Of a stretch of 64,000 nt of DNA, positions 33,461-45,965 are shown piece by piece (the stretch's first letter is position 1; the number at the start of each line of letters is the position of its first letter). This stretch comes from Zasmidium citrigriseum (Eukaryota; Ascomycota; Dothideomycetes; Mycosphaerellales; Mycosphaerellaceae). The translations under genes were made by a program, and so were the position numbers. The stretch covers positions 992,001 through 1,056,000 of the forward strand of contig NHNW01000003.1 of the NCBI GenBank assembly GCA_002786025.1, in the 5' to 3' direction. The notes below the pieces were generated by a model, which was not told the DNA's origin, did no database searches, and was given only the letters and a program-made list of their open reading frames with translations.

Positions 33461-33717
33461 ATGAAAATTTATCTTATGTAGTGTTTGAAAGACGAACAGT
33501 TTTGATTTCAATCCTTTTCGATCATTCGATATTAGTATTCGTAGTCCATGTCCGGCTGTGCAGGAGTAAAAGCCTGCCCTCATCATCACCGCATGCCAAC
33601 GCCTCGCTTTCTGTGCACCGCTCGAACGCTCAACAAAAGCAAGTCATAAAAGCAAGATCGGAGGCATTCTGTTGCCCTTCCCTCAGCAACATTATCATCT
33701 TTCTAACCACAACTCTC

Positions 33718-35779
33718 TCACTTGGCGGAGAACCTACTCCTAGCCCTCATTCGATCACCATAGAAGTAAAGTGCGAATACTCCGAGAATGCAGCCCGCCG
33801 TCAACCCACCAAGCAAACTGCATCCCGGCCCAATGTTCAAGTTGATATACATTGGCCTGGAGAAGAGCACAGCAGCAAACGCAAGCGTCGAGCGAGCAAA
33901 ATCGTTACCGGCGAAGAGGGAGGCGGAGTATTGAGGGTAGACCCTATTCCACCTCGTCAGTACATATCCCCTATGGTGGAGAGAGGTGTTGGGTGACTTA
34001 CATAGGCAGGTACACAAAAATACACTGCATAATAATAAAAACGCCCATCGTGAAAATCATAATCCCAATCACACTAACAATCCAGTAAATATCCGGATTA
34101 CTCGTCCATCCAAACAAGAAAAGTCCAATCGGGCAGAGGAAAGAAGCGAACAAAGCCGGGACGAGTCGCTCTTCAGGAGGTCCGAGACCCACACGTCGGA
34201 TTTTGGGCTCGAGGTAGAACCAGAGGTATGTCCAGAAGATGGCCACGGCGATCAGGACGCCGACGGTGATGCTCAGGAAGGTGAGACCGAGTTGTCCGAG
34301 GTTGAAGTGGTACATTTCGTTGTAGACGAGCGGGAAGGCTTCGAAGAAGGAGTAGTAGATTCCGTAGCAAAGAGCCACGTACAGCGCTGTGAAGCCAATC
34401 GCCGGGTCCATGACCATCAACTGGACGGGACGGACCAGGGCTTCGAAAGCCACCTCTCGGGGGTTGAGGTTCGCTTGGTCGATTTCGGATTGTGCTTTTA
34501 GGCGTGAGTCGCCTGTGAGTTTGCGGAGACGTTGGGCGCGGCGGAGGAGGAGGTTTGCGGGGAGGGTTTCGGGGAGGAAGAGGAGCATGGCGATGAAGAC
34601 GGGCCCGGAGAGCCAGAGCATTTCCCAGAGGGACCAGCGCCAGGTTTCGGCTGCGACGGAGAAGCCTGAGATTAGGGGGCCGAGCGCCTGGAAATACATT
34701 AGCATTGTAGTTGGGAGATGAGTGATAAGGAGGTTGGGGGGACTTACCGGTCCACAAGTCGCTGCAAACGCCCAGATACACAGAACATACGGCAACTTGA
34801 TTAGACTGTACATATCCTGCAGACTCGCGCCTCCAGTGGCTAGACAAGGCGAGCCGAAGAACCCTTGCAAGAACCTCAGAACAAGAAGACCAGCAAAGTT
34901 CTCTACCAGTGCTGCCGGCACGGAAAGAATCACGAAGATGCCCATGGTGATCATGTAGGGCGGGTTACGTCCCACACCGGGGATCTCGCTGAGAGGGCTG
35001 AAGAGTAGCGGTCCCAATCCATAAGCCAGAGTGTACAGCGCCAGCGTCAGTGACGCAGCTGTTGGGCCGACGTGGAACTCGCTCATGATGCCGATCGTCG
35101 AGGGGGTAATGATTGAGGAGCCCATGTAAACAGCCGTGGTGTAGAGGTAGATCATCAGACTGGCGAGGAACTTCTTGCCTGATGACCAGTTCTGTGGATT
35201 CTCGGGGTCGCCTTCGGTATACCAATCGACGAGGATCGAGCCATCGCTCGTGCGCTGCGGAATGATAGTTCGAGAAGGGTCTTTGGCAAGTGTCGATGCC
35301 GCGAAAGCTTCTTCAAGGTCTTCGCGGGTCTTGGATTGCTGGAGCGTGGCGCGAGTGCCTAGGCGTTCGATGCGGGATTTGGTGCTTTCGAGCTCGGCGA
35401 GGGACGACTTGCCGGTGATATTGCGCTCGAGGTCGGAGCGTGCAGAGCGCGCGGTGGGCATGGTCTCGAGAGTAGGTCGGTTGGTGCCTCCCAGGACGTG
35501 AGGTGGCTCTTGAGGGGCATCGTCTTCGGCGGCTTCTTGATGGGCTTTCTCGGCGTCGATGGCGTCGTCCTTCTCAAGGTCTTCTTTCTCAGGGAGGGAG
35601 GAGTCGGTGTTGGCGTTGGAGGTCAGTTGAGAGCGTTGCGCTTTTGCTGCGACTTCAGGGTCGGCGTAGCAGACGGGGCATTCGAAGCCTGGCTTCTCTT
35701 CGGGGTAGAGTAGGACGCGGTTGTTGGTGATCCATCGAATGAGTTGCCCAATGGGCGCATCTCGTATGAGATCCGACAT
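33718..35779 (-). CDS. MFS transporter, DHA1 family (polyamine/drug:H+ antiporter type)
   Basis: Three exons on the minus strand: 35779-34748, 34687-34002, 33943-33718; introns 60 and 58 nt; 647 aa. Intron 1 is stop-free and in frame; removing it restores TCGPALGPLISGF, a family hallmark. Intron 2's donor holds the apparent stop; the last exon adds VYPQYSASLFAGNDFARS and the final helices. An N-terminal cytosolic region of ~190 residues carries FECPVCYADPE. The DHA1 signature is LGPLLFSPLSEIPGVGRNP. About 12 helices follow. Yeast relatives (Tpo1-4, Flr1) export polyamines or drugs at the plasma membrane. Substrate not predictable. Confidence 0.9.
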
Positions 35780-36972
35780 GATCGTTCTTGTCTTCCTCCT
35801 GTCAACCGATGTTGCGTGTCGGTGGGCTGTCGAGGATGAAGTCTCAAGTCAGTCGTCAAGTCAACTCAAACCACCACCGTTTGTCACAACAATCAAAAAG
35901 CTACCTCCCACCCAAAAGTCACACAACGCCCCTAATATACCCCCAGCCCATCAACGGATCACGCACATGAAATCCCCAGCCCTGACCAATGCATCTGAAT
36001 CATCACACCAAACCCTACCCCAAGCGTACCTCCACCACATAACAAAGCAAAACGCCTTAAGGCCGTTCAAGCCTCAACCGGACACTTCTTCGCCTACCAG
36101 TGAACCAATCTAGGCAAATGGGGGTTCGAAGTCCCGGGTTCCAGCCAAGAGACGCGAGTAGTAAGCACGCACGACATGTCATCCTGGCGCGTTTCGTTGC
36201 TTGCAAAGTCCTAGGAGCCTGATCAGTAAACCCGACGTCACCGCAGCCCGGGTGAAACGCCACTCCGCCTAAAACCTTCGTCTTTGTTCGTCTGCTTCGA
36301 AATCAAACATCTCAACCTCACTTCTTCTTCTTCGTTTCCCAACCATCCAGAACTTCGATGACGCGACAGACCTTTCTCCCTCTCTTCGTAGCGGCCGTTT
36401 CATTTCCCGCAACCGAAGGCTTGATCCCACGAGAAAGAGGGCAAGTGGTGTACCTGTGGCTGCAGCGTTAGTAAAGCTATGTCAGCAGGACCTTCGCTTT
36501 CGCGACCCGGCTACTGTTTTCGAAAGCGGACGTGGATAGCCGGTTTGCGAGGTGATTTCGATATTCAGCATGGATGAGTTGATTGTTCTCGTCGCTGAAC
36601 TTTCTACAGCTCTTTCCAGACATTGAAACTTATGTTGTTGTCTGACAACTACCTCTTCGGTATGGATTGCCTCTGGGCCGGTCGCCGCTGATAAAGCGAG
36701 ACGACTGCTTTGAATGGCAGCCACAATGTGTCCGGCCAAAGTAGAGCGCCAAGAAAGTTCGTACCATAAAACGTGGGCGTCGAAAGCACAACCAAAAGAG
36801 GTAAGGGAGATCGAGCAGTATCGATCTCATCGTTCGCGGTCTATACTATCGATTAGCCATCTCACAAACGGCGCCTTACTCTATTCCCTCGAAGAATGCC
36901 CCGTGGAGCAATCCAGCCAGCCATAACGCTCATGAATATCCAGACCCCGTCGCCGTCTGACCTCGTTCTTCA
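35780..36972. other. Intergenic region
   Basis: 1.19 kb between the MFS start and the UIM-protein stop, both on the minus strand. It holds one 37-codon frame with a signal-like start (36358-36471, listed separately). A GGGTTCGAAGTCCC at 36122 looked tRNA-like but fails (see rejected). Confidence 0.5.
36358..36471 (+). CDS. Possible small secreted peptide, speculative
   Basis: 37 codons beginning MTRQTFLPLFVAAVSFPATE. The first ~19 residues resemble a signal peptide. The remaining ~18 are polar without Cys. It follows a CTT-rich tract typical of fungal leaders. It could equally be chance. No family is known to me. Confidence 0.2.
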   Translation: MTRQTFLPLFVAAVSFPATEGLIPRERGQVVYLWLQR

Positions 36973-39628
36973 TCATTTTGGGTTACCAGCAGCATCTTCG
37001 ACATGCGTAGCACCGCCCATGCCCATATCCTGACTCTCCATACCACCCATCGCTGTATCACCTCTAGTTCCAGGCCGCGGCACAAGAGGCTCGTGCCCAG
37101 GCTTCTGCATCATCTCTGTACTGCTGCTGTTGGGCATGAGCATGTCCTCGTCTGGTTGTAGATGGATCTCCTCGACGGGCGTCTTCGCTCTCTCTGGAGA
37201 CTCCATGGCAGTGCCAGACTTGACATCGTAACCCAACCCGTAGCCATAATGCTGCTGCGAGAGCTCGTCGGTGTCGAGCAGAGGCTCTTCGTCGGAATCT
37301 CTACCCACCTTCAAACTGTCCATAGAAGTCCGCTCTATTGATTTCCGAGGTATATCGCTCATGTCGTTCGAGATGATGTTGTAAGATGGAAGGTCGGCGT
37401 CCCTCAACTCCTGCTGGAAGAGCTGATTGTCCCTTTCCACGAATTCTCTCAAAGCATCCGGCAATCCTGGTGTGTAATAGTCGCCATGGTCCCACGCCTC
37501 TTCGTTGCCATACACAAGCAATGCTGAGGTGTGCTCCAACTCAGCAGCGCGTAGGACATCGTAGTCGGCAGCCTTGTCCTTTTTGATCTCCGCCTGCGAG
37601 CCCTTGACTTGGTAGTCTATCCGCCACCACTGATGGCCGGGAGGAGTCGTATCCTCATCATGTCTAGTAGTCGTGTCTTCATCGCCATCTTCTTTTCGCT
37701 GCAGGACGTATGTAATGTTGGGCTTCGTGGCAAGACCGCAGAGTATGTAGCGAGGTTGGAGTTCCGATTCCTCGAGATCGGCAGGAGGAGCCTTCGATAG
37801 TTCAGAAACAGCTTTGCGAATCTTTTCTTTCTCCTCCGCAAGAACTTCGAGCTTTTTGTCGATGCTGGCGATGATTTGCTCCAACTTGGAGGCGACATCA
37901 GGGTAGTGCTGCGGCTCTGGCTCGTCATTTCCAAGTGGCACATGGTTAGCGATGTCCGCCTTGTCGACATCTTTTCGGTTCTGTCCCGAGAAGTGACCAA
38001 GCGTATGAGTAAGGAGTTTGCGGGCTTCGATTTGTTCGCTCTTCTTCGGATGCTGCCAAAGCTTGAGTTTCTTCTCAATCTCTTCGATCTTGGCCACTCG
38101 CTTCTTGCCTTGCACCATCTGCTGTCGTATACTTCGAGTGAAGCCGATATTCTTCTTGAGGTACTTGTCGATGTGAATAGAAGGAAAGATCTCCACGCCA
38201 AGCTTCCCATTATCAGGTTTGGCGTGCTGGAGGTGCATCACGAGGAAATCGGCAGGCTCTTCGATAAAGTTGTCCGGCATTTCATCGTCGTCAGGATCAG
38301 TGTCCCAGAGGAGATTGTCCAGCAGCTCCAAGAGACTGGGGTTCTCGTCAGAGGATTTAACAGTCAAATCGACAACGCGCAAGTTGGAGTCCGCCATGCC
38401 CGCAGTCGAATTGGTGCCGACAGTGGTGGTAAAGAGCTTTCTTATTGCATCTGGCTTTCCAAGTCTGCTAGAGACAGCCTCCATCCAGCCCATCATGAAC
38501 AACTCCAGCAAGGTCTTACCATGGCTTGCCTCGTTGTACTTGATCATGTCGCTCTGGGTGATGCCTCCAATGCTGGTGTATGCCCGTTGGCTGCAATCGA
38601 GGAATGCCATCAAACGCTGCATCTCCGTAATCAATTCGTCGTACTTGTCTGAGTCTGGGTGTGCTGGTGTGCCATCTTGAGTGTTGACAATCTTCGGTAA
38701 TGAAATGGGATGACCTCTCCACCAGTCCCCAGAGCTGCCGTAGTCCGCTTTGACATAGTCTCGCATGAGAAATGCTTCCCTCAATTGTGCAATGGAGTGG
38801 CAGATGGTGATGAAGTTTGGCGTGTAGTCGCCGTCCGGCAGATGCTTCAGGAAGCGCGGTCCTTGTCCATTGTACTCCCTCTCCTTGGCTGGAACATCTG
38901 GCACAATCTCTTGAGAAGCAGGCACCATAGCCCACTGGTTCGTTTCGTAGAAGTCCCTTGTGGCAGGCCCAAACTTGACCTCTGACCCATCCTTGTTCAC
39001 CACGCCGCTCTCTTGCGTATATGGCATCTCCTCGCCCCGAGACGCAGCCAAAGCTCTTGCCAACTCACTGTCCTCCGCATCTTTGCTCGTCGGTTGGGTG
39101 AGGCCTAACGAAGGCGCTGGCGAAGGGCCTCTGGTCGGGGCGGCACTGGTGCCAAGTGGATGGAGGTTCTGGTTGCCGTCTCGATCGGCCTGCATCAACG
39201 ATTCGTCCCATTGCGTGCTTGATTCGAGCTTGTTGATGTCTTCTCCATTGAAAAAGGCGTCGACGGCTTGTTCGATGTTATTCTGCTTTGCCTACACACA
39301 TCACCCGGCCTGTCAGCATCTCTAAGTACTCGTACAGCAAGCGGCAGGCTGGTATACTCACTCTGAGATATCTGCGGGCGGTGTCCGGGTCACAGCTCAC
39401 GACAGAACAGAACGTGGCGATGCTGTCCTGGTCGGGCTCGACGGCCATCGTTGCCGCCTTCTGGGAGTTGGGCCGCTTGGGAACAAGAGGCTCGGGGACG
39501 TTTTTGGCAGGAATCCAGCTCATAGCAGCGGCGGCTTCTGGGCTGAAGTAGTCCAGGAAAGAAGGCGGCAGGCGACGTCGCTTGGGCAGCTTGCCGTACG
39601 TGATTGCACCTCGTCGTTTCGGGCCCAT
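36973..39628 (-). CDS. UBA/UIM ubiquitin-binding protein, USP25/28-like scaffold of fungi
   Basis: Two exons (39628-39362, 39291-36973), 70-nt intron with GCTGACAGG branch region; 861 aa. A UBA-like fold spans the junction (DQDSIATFCSVVSCDPDTA, RRYLRAKQNNIEQAVDAFF). A UIM-like helix SELARALAASRGEE follows. A large helical region then contains GPRFLKHLPDGDYTP, a coiled coil near VAKIEEIEKKLKLW, and a disordered tail. The arrangement UBA-UIM-helical body matches fungal ubiquitin-interaction proteins related to USP25/28. I do not see an intact Cys/His protease box, so catalysis is not claimed. The start may be the in-frame ATG at 39448 instead, which would drop a basic 60-residue leader. Confidence 0.75.
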
Positions 39629-40192
39629 GTTTTGCTGCGGCGAAGCTCGTGAATCCCGGCGTTAGCGCGGACCCTACGTCAGTCGTCACATGCAGTGACA
39701 GTGAGAGCAAAATGGGCGAGTCTTTCTTCTCTAAGAGCAATGTTGAGTGGGCCGGATGATCGTGTCTTTTGTTCAAGAGCTTCTAGAAAAGTTCAGAAGC
39801 AGGTGCGAGATTCTGCGTGCTGTTTGTTGCAAAGCTTCAGACTGCGGTGCATGACCAAACGCTGAAGCATGCAGCCAAGACATGGCTCGAAGAAAGAGCT
39901 TGAGACAAGAAGTGTGAAAGCAGTAAATTGAGAGCTAGATTCATTGCACCAACTGTAGTGTTCTATTGACACCCAAAAAATGCTGCCGTGCTCATGCGTC
40001 CTGAAGAGCCATCCACCTGTCTATCTTGAACCGAGCCCAGAAATGCACGCCAAACTCCACGCTGAATCGATCGTAGAGCTAATGCGCTAGGCCGCCCAAT
40101 GGTATCATCATAAACGCCGTATCATGCAGAAAGCTGCTGGAAGAATGTGTTGGGGTGTGAGGGTGAGGGAGAGCTGGAGGTAGAGAGCTGGA
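39629..40192. other. Intergenic region
   Basis: 564 bp between two minus-strand genes. Nothing is recognised. Confidence 0.5.
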
Positions 40193-40901
40193 CTATTCCT
40201 CATCTTCTTCCTGGTCGGTTCCCTCGTCATCGTCGAACATCCTGCAAGTGATGATGTTAGTGGAAGCTCTACTGGCGCTCGATATGATATACGTACTCCT
40301 CGTCGTCATCGCTGTTATCGAAGTCATCCTCTGCCTCCGAGTCGCTCCAGCTGAACGTGTCGACCTTCTCCTCCTTCTTGAAGCAGCTCTCATGCGTTGG
40401 CATTTCGAAGCCAGCTGGGATGTCCTGTTTGCTCTTTTCCCGATCCTCTGCCACGCGTTTCTTGTAGCCTTCGGGATCGTTGCGGAGCTGGACGCCTGCG
40501 TCGACGTTGGCTGGCGAGCTACACTCAGCATCGTCGAGCAGAGAGAGAATGGAGATGAGCACGCTCTCGACACGCTGCACTGGACTCCAGCGCTCACCTG
40601 CCGTCTCCCCGCTCATGATGTCCTCACCAGGTTGGTGGAGAATGGAGATGCAGAGACGGCCGTTCGGGTAGACGTTGGGATGCCAGATCGGACGCTCGAA
40701 GACGAAGTCCGGCGGCTGGTATGGGTAGTTCTGCGGGAAGGTCATCTTGGCTCTGAAGTAGCCGCCGTAGTAGAGCGAGTCGGGGTTGAGGACGATGAGA
40801 GCCACGCTCCACTCGAATATGTTCTCATTGACGAGGGAGATGTTGGTCCATGGCTCCTTGGACAGGGCCTTGTACTCATTCATCAGGATCTTCTCAGCCA
40901 T
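40193..40901 (-). CDS. CDC34: Ubiquitin-conjugating enzyme E2, Cdc34/UBE2R type
   Basis: Two exons (40901-40297, 40241-40193), 55-nt intron using a GTACGT donor; 217 aa. The UBC fold has H74-P75-N76 and catalytic C84 in GRLCISILHQ. The acidic insertion after the Cys (GEDIMSGETAGERWSPVQ) defines the Cdc34/Ubc7 class. The acidic tail SDSEAEDDFDNSDDDEE is completed by the last exon (MFDDDEGTDQEEDEE). Cdc34 works with SCF ligases to build K48 chains on cell-cycle regulators. The acidic tail binds the cullin basic canyon. Divergent from VPS45. Confidence 0.92.
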
Positions 40902-41566
40902 GATTGCGAGTTCGTGTCGGCGATTGTGGGTGTGGTGGGGCGGAGACGGGATTCGAGAGGTAGTCGGTGGATGCGGGCTTCTTGGATGCTGAGCTGTGCG
41001 TAGATTGGACTGGCTGTCGGTGCTGGCGTGGTGGACGAGAAGACGCTGGTGATAAGTAGGAGAAGAGCGGAAGGTGAGGTGGGCAGGCGAGAGGCAATTA
41101 TTAAAGGGCCCTTAATAAGTAAGGTTGAAGTCCGCTTCCGGCGGCACGTGTCGTGGGTTGCGTCCGGGCGTTGTTGTCGGTCATTCACTCGAGGCTGCAG
41201 TGAAGAAGTAAGTGAGTGTTCGCAAACGGGTGAAGGCGCTGTACAAGTGTTCAGCAAGGTGGACAGTGCCTGATCAGTGAAGGGTTTGGGCGAGATGTCA
41301 AGCGACGGCGGACTCGAGGGCGCCTGACGCTTGACGCACTTCGCTCGGCCAGCTCGGCCACAAGCGCCGACACCGACTGCATGGCTGGAATGGATGCAAG
41401 GCAACCTCTCTCATTCAATTTAATCAACACCGCGCCACGCAATTCCACACCGATGCACGAGACGACCGGCGTGTGACGGAGATCGACCGCTGAAGAGCTG
41501 AGCTTGTGATTGACGACGAGAGGTAGAAAGGAGGGGCATGAGAACGACAACGAGCACACCGCAGCC
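40902..41566. other. Divergent promoter region, CDC34 / VPS45
   Basis: 665 bp between outward-facing ATGs. No gene, and no clear element beyond a CACGTG at about 41144. Confidence 0.5.
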
Positions 41567-43491
41567 ATGGACATCTTCCAGAGCGTCCAGGGCTACATCA
41601 CAAAGATCGTCTCGCAGGGCGAGAATGCGAGCGGTCAGGGTGCGGCAAAGATGAAGATACTCCTGCTGGACAGAGACACTGTATGAATACTTGCTATGTT
41701 ATCATGTGGCTCTCCGCTTACTCTGGCCAGGTACCCATAGTATCTTCCGCGACGACGCAATCCGCTCTTCTGAACCATTCCGTGTACCTGACGAATCGCA
41801 TCGAGGATGTCAATCGCGAGAAGATGCGCCATCTGAGATGTCTCTGCTTCCTCCGACCTTCGCCCGATAGCATTCAATTCCTCATCGACGAGTTCAGGGA
41901 ACCAAAGTATGGAGAGTACCACATCTGTACGTTGAGGAGATGATCATCTTTGGAGAGGCCGACTTCTGACTGACACAGATTTCAGCAACATCATAAAGAA
42001 GTCCTCGCTGGAACGTCTTGCTGAAGCCGATGACCATGAGGTTGTCAAGTCCATCATGGAGTACTTTGCCGACTTTCTAGTAATCAATCCGGATCTTTGC
42101 TCAGTGCCCTTATCGACACGGATCTTCTCATCTTCGGCAGATCTTTGGAATCAGGATAGCTTGAGCAGAACTGTTGAAGGCGTCATCGCAATGCTCTTGG
42201 CCTTGAAGAAGAAGCCTTTGATCAGATACGAGAAGAACAGTCTCCTGTGCAGAAAGCTGGCGACGGAAGTGCGATATGCCACCACGCAAGAGGAACAGCT
42301 GTTCGACTTCAGAAAGCCGGACACGCCACCCATTCTTCTTCTCGTCGACCGAAGAGACGACCCTGTAACGCCACTGCTAACTCAGTGGACATATCAGGCC
42401 ATGGTACATGAGCTTCTTGGCATCGATAATGGACGCGTGAATCTGAGTGATGTTCCAGAAGTGCGACCGGAGTTCAAGGTAAGCAGAGCCAACACATGCT
42501 TTCTATGCATGCTGACAGATGCCAGGAAATTGTCTTGTCGCAAGACCAAGACCCGTTCTTTGCCAAGAACATGTACTTGAACTTTGGTGACCTTGGTCAG
42601 AATGCGAAAGAATACGTCGAGCACTTCGCTTCAAAACAAGCGTCTGGGCAGAAGTTGGACAGCATCGAAGACATGAAGAAGTTTGTTGAGGAATACCCCG
42701 AGTTCAGACGCCTCTCCGGAAACGTGACCAAACACGTCACATTGGTCACGGAATTGAGCAGGCGAGTGGGCACCGACAGCCTGCTGGATGTCAGTGAACT
42801 GGAACAGAGCCTGGCTTGCAACGACAACCACTCCCAGGATGTCAAGAATTTGCAGAAGCTCATCCAGGACCCCAAGGTACCGCCTATGAACAAGCTGAGA
42901 TTGGTCGCCATTTATGCCTTGCGATACTCTGGCCACACGAACAACAACACGCCTGCCTTGATGGACTTGCTGGCAGTTGCCGGGAACATCAGCAGGCACC
43001 GGATCAACCTCATACCCAAGCTGCTCACCTACGCTCACTCTTTGCAATCGATGCCCCAGACTGGCGGTATACCAGACCTGTTTCAGCCGAGCAACATCTT
43101 CTCTGAAGCCCGCTCACGCTTCAACCGCGGTCTGCGTGGTGTCGAAAATGTTTACACCCAACACTCGCCTCGCTTAGAGAATACGCTGCAAGACTTGATC
43201 AAAGGACGACTGAACATGAACAGCTATCCGTTTGTCGAGGGTGGAGGTCAGACCAGAGACAAGCCGCAGGATATCATCGTCTTCATTGTGGGAGGAGCGA
43301 CATACGAAGAAGCCAAAATGGTCGCACAGGTGAACGCAAGCAGCCCGGGCGTCCGAGTCGTCCTTGGAGGCACCGGCATCCATAACAGCAACTCATTCTT
43401 GGAAGAGGTTGAAGAAGCTGTGGATGCGTGGCCTGAGGCAAAGGCGGACACGCCGGCGGGGCGATTGAGACGAGAAGTTGGCAGGGCGTAG
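41567..43491 (+). CDS. VPS45: Vps45, Sec1/Munc18 protein for endosomal SNAREs
   Basis: Four exons: 41567-41680, 41731-41926, 41979-42478, 42526-43491; introns 50, 52 and 47 nt; 591 aa. The start MDIFQSVQGYITKIV, then MKILLLDRDTVPIVSSATTQSALL and NHSVYLTNR match Vps45. Later blocks ILLLVDRRDDPVTPLLTQWTYQAMVHELLG and IIVFIVGGATYEEAKMV are SM-family hallmarks. Vps45 binds the syntaxin Tlg2 and supports SNARE assembly in trans-Golgi to endosome traffic. Length fits the family (577 in yeast). Confidence 0.95.
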
Positions 43492-44800
43492 CGCCACCAC
43501 ACTACGAAGTTCATCAAGTCCGGTATGAACAGACACCCATCCCGGTCAACAAAGGACATTGACTGTCTCAGAAGACAAGACACGGGAGAAAAGGGGAGAG
43601 TGACGACCTGCACCCATCGACACCATTGACACACATTCCAAGCGACTGCATGGCGATCGTCAGAAAGAAGTCGGCTCAGAATTCAGTTCCTGCAACAGAT
43701 CCAAACGATGTAGGTCTTGCAGACGAGCCAGCAACGCGATGTATCCCTCAGCCCTGATAAAAAAGGATGGTGATTCGCACACGAATCCTGCTGCAAAGAG
43801 GAGAACAGCTCCACGATGGCCGCATTCTACCTACGAATATGGCAGTAAGGGTCAGCTCGCATCTCAAAGAGGCCAGCTGAGACGCCTTCATTTGGGAGCA
43901 CCATGGCAACATGTCCACATTGCCGACGCAGGTGCAGCGCCCTGGAGAGGGGTAATGTTGTTTGCTGGACTCGCGGATTGAAGTCGTGCTTCCGATGCAT
44001 GCAGTCCCAAAAGCAACATCATTTCGCCGCAAACCTGCCGAGCACTTGGCGATGGAAGAACGACACGAAGAATCAGCGAATAGCCCAATTGAAGTCATGC
44101 CGCATCTGAAAAGCCGAGCGGCCGTCAATTCTCAGAAATCGACAGTCGTTATTCCGATCTAAACTTCCACAGGCATGAAGTCGCGAAACGCTTGGATTCG
44201 TGTCGTACTTGTTCAGTCTCGCAGTTCATATACCGGTGCTGTGCTCCCGCTGATGCAGCCTTTGCATGGCTTGCAGTCGACCCAGACTTCCAGAACGGCA
44301 GCAACCGAGCAACATGCAGGCCACACGCGGAGCCGTTTCTTGCACTGGATGGGAGCTTACCGATAGGCTCTATCGCATCAAGTCCAGTATCGATTGTCGA
44401 AAACCTCCGCACGAACGCCTCCGAGCACACCACAACCTCCCGATCGGCGACCTGAACCAAAGAACAAAGCAACACCACTTCAAGACGATCAACGTCTAGT
44501 GACCGTTATGCTGCCTTGCACCCGACTTGCTCTGATTCAAAGTCTTGTCCACATCACACTGGGTAAGTGAGGTACTGCTCATCTCTTGCCAAAGTCAAAG
44601 CTATCTTCGTCTGCTGAGGCGAAAAGTCACCAAGAAAGTACCCATATCCCCTCTGTGCTTTTGTCGAAGCTTCATCCCTGAGTTACCCTAGCAGCGTGTA
44701 CATAACAACCTCTCACCTCAGTCCCTGCCGTTACGATGTTCAACCCAACGTCAACGCTCTCGGCCGGACTCTCTTTTGCCAAACCGTTACACCTTCAACG
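43492..44800. other. Intergenic region, nothing recognised
   Basis: 1.3 kb. Several short frames on both strands, all without domain or splice support. Confidence 0.5.
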
Positions 44801-45457
44801 ATGACCCAACCCACTCTGCTCAGCCTCCCGGCAGAAGTCCGTCTTAACATCTACACCTCCCTCTTCGCCGACGAATGGGTCTATATCGATCCTTGCGTCT
44901 ATACCTCGCCCACTTCAAGACGCACAAGAAACCAGCAATATGGCGCTCCCCTGATGCAGACCTGTCGCCAGCTGCGGGACGAAGCAGCACCTTCTTACTT
45001 CTCCAACCTCCGCGTCTGCTTCGACGTCTGCCGCTCTCTCCCTCCCGTGGGTTTGATCAACTGGCTCGACGATATCGGCCCATCAAACGTGAGACTTCTA
45101 CGGCGGTTCGAGATGCGCTGGAATGATTATGTCGACATCACCCTTGATCTGTCACAACATCCTCGACCCAAAACACAAAATCACAGCCAAGACAATGACG
45201 TCTCATCTACCAAGGCAACTCAGTTCGGCTCGAAGCATTTCCTTGAAGTGAAGGGCATCCCGGAGCATGAACCAGAGTTCTGGAAGAGAATGGGCACGGC
45301 GGAGTTTTGTGGGGTGCTTTGTCGCCAGCTTTCGAGTCGGTTGGAGGTTGTTCTTGATTCGAGAAATGGGAGGGGATTGAGTGCTGCAGAGCTGGTGGGG
45401 TTTGTTGCGGAGGCGGATGGGCATGCGAGTGCTTTGAGGTGGTTATGGTTTTGGTGA
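44801..45457 (+). CDS. 2EXR/F-box-like small fungal protein
   Basis: Single exon, 218 aa from the ATG at 44801. The frame is open 35 codons upstream, but TLLSLPAEVRLNIYTSLF is the usual beginning. Residues 5-22 are the L-x-LP-x-E-x-R-x-x-IY motif. The next block LMQTCRQLRDEAAPSYFSNL completes the pattern of the large fungal family of F-box-related proteins. The rest is weakly conserved; the protein is short for the family. Function unknown. Confidence 0.7.
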   Translation: MTQPTLLSLPAEVRLNIYTSLFADEWVYIDPCVYTSPTSRRTRNQQYGAPLMQTCRQLRDEAAPSYFSNLRVCFDVCRSLPPVGLINWLDDIGPSNVRLLRRFEMRWNDYVDITLDLSQHPRPKTQNHSQDNDVSSTKATQFGSKHFLEVKGIPEHEPEFWKRMGTAEFCGVLCRQLSSRLEVVLDSRNGRGLSAAELVGFVAEADGHASALRWLWFW

Positions 45458-45965
45458 GGGTCTGGGCATTGTTGGGCCATGAATAGGAGTCGATGTCTTC
45501 GATGGCATCTGGTTGGATGTTCTTGTGTTCCTTGGCGATTTATACCATTGATATCTTTGCCTTTTGATATATCTTTTGTAGTAGCTTACAACCGGCAGCC
45601 CTTTCCACCCGTTGGTCGTTCATTCAAAGAGATACGGTTTCAACCTCCTAGTACTTCAATCCCACCGGAATATCTATCCGCACGTACTTAGCATCGTCGT
45701 CCATATGAGTCTTGCCAATCTCCACTTGAGTCGCGGTCCGACTATACGGCTTGCTCAGTCATCCGAACCAAGTGCCGACAGCGGGACTGCGTTTGAAGTT
45801 CAGCCGGAGCTCGGTGCCGGCGAGCTGTATTTGAAGATCACTCCTCTCACCGAGCTTTCAATAATATCAGAACGACAACCCATTGACAACTTCGAGTACG
45901 TTTCTGAATCCGAGAAACGTAAATCAACGAAGCACAACTTTGAAGAAGAGAGATTCGCTGCCAAA
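45458..45965. other. Intergenic region
   Basis: 508 bp. The frame of the next gene is open from 45612, but that part does not look like protein. Confidence 0.5.

Noticed and set aside
32297..33589. 430-codon minus-strand open frame
   Set aside because: It lies wholly antisense to the acyl-CoA dehydrogenase gene, whose plus-strand product is unambiguous. GC-biased third positions explain the open antisense frame.
36090..36145. tRNA-like GGGTTCGAAGTCCC
   Set aside because: The 53-61 pair would be G-U, no A-box lies at the right distance, and the D and anticodon arms do not form.
45612..45965. N-terminal extension of the flavin-reductase-like protein
   Set aside because: The family normally begins at MVFYEPGK; the upstream 118 residues resemble translated leader DNA.
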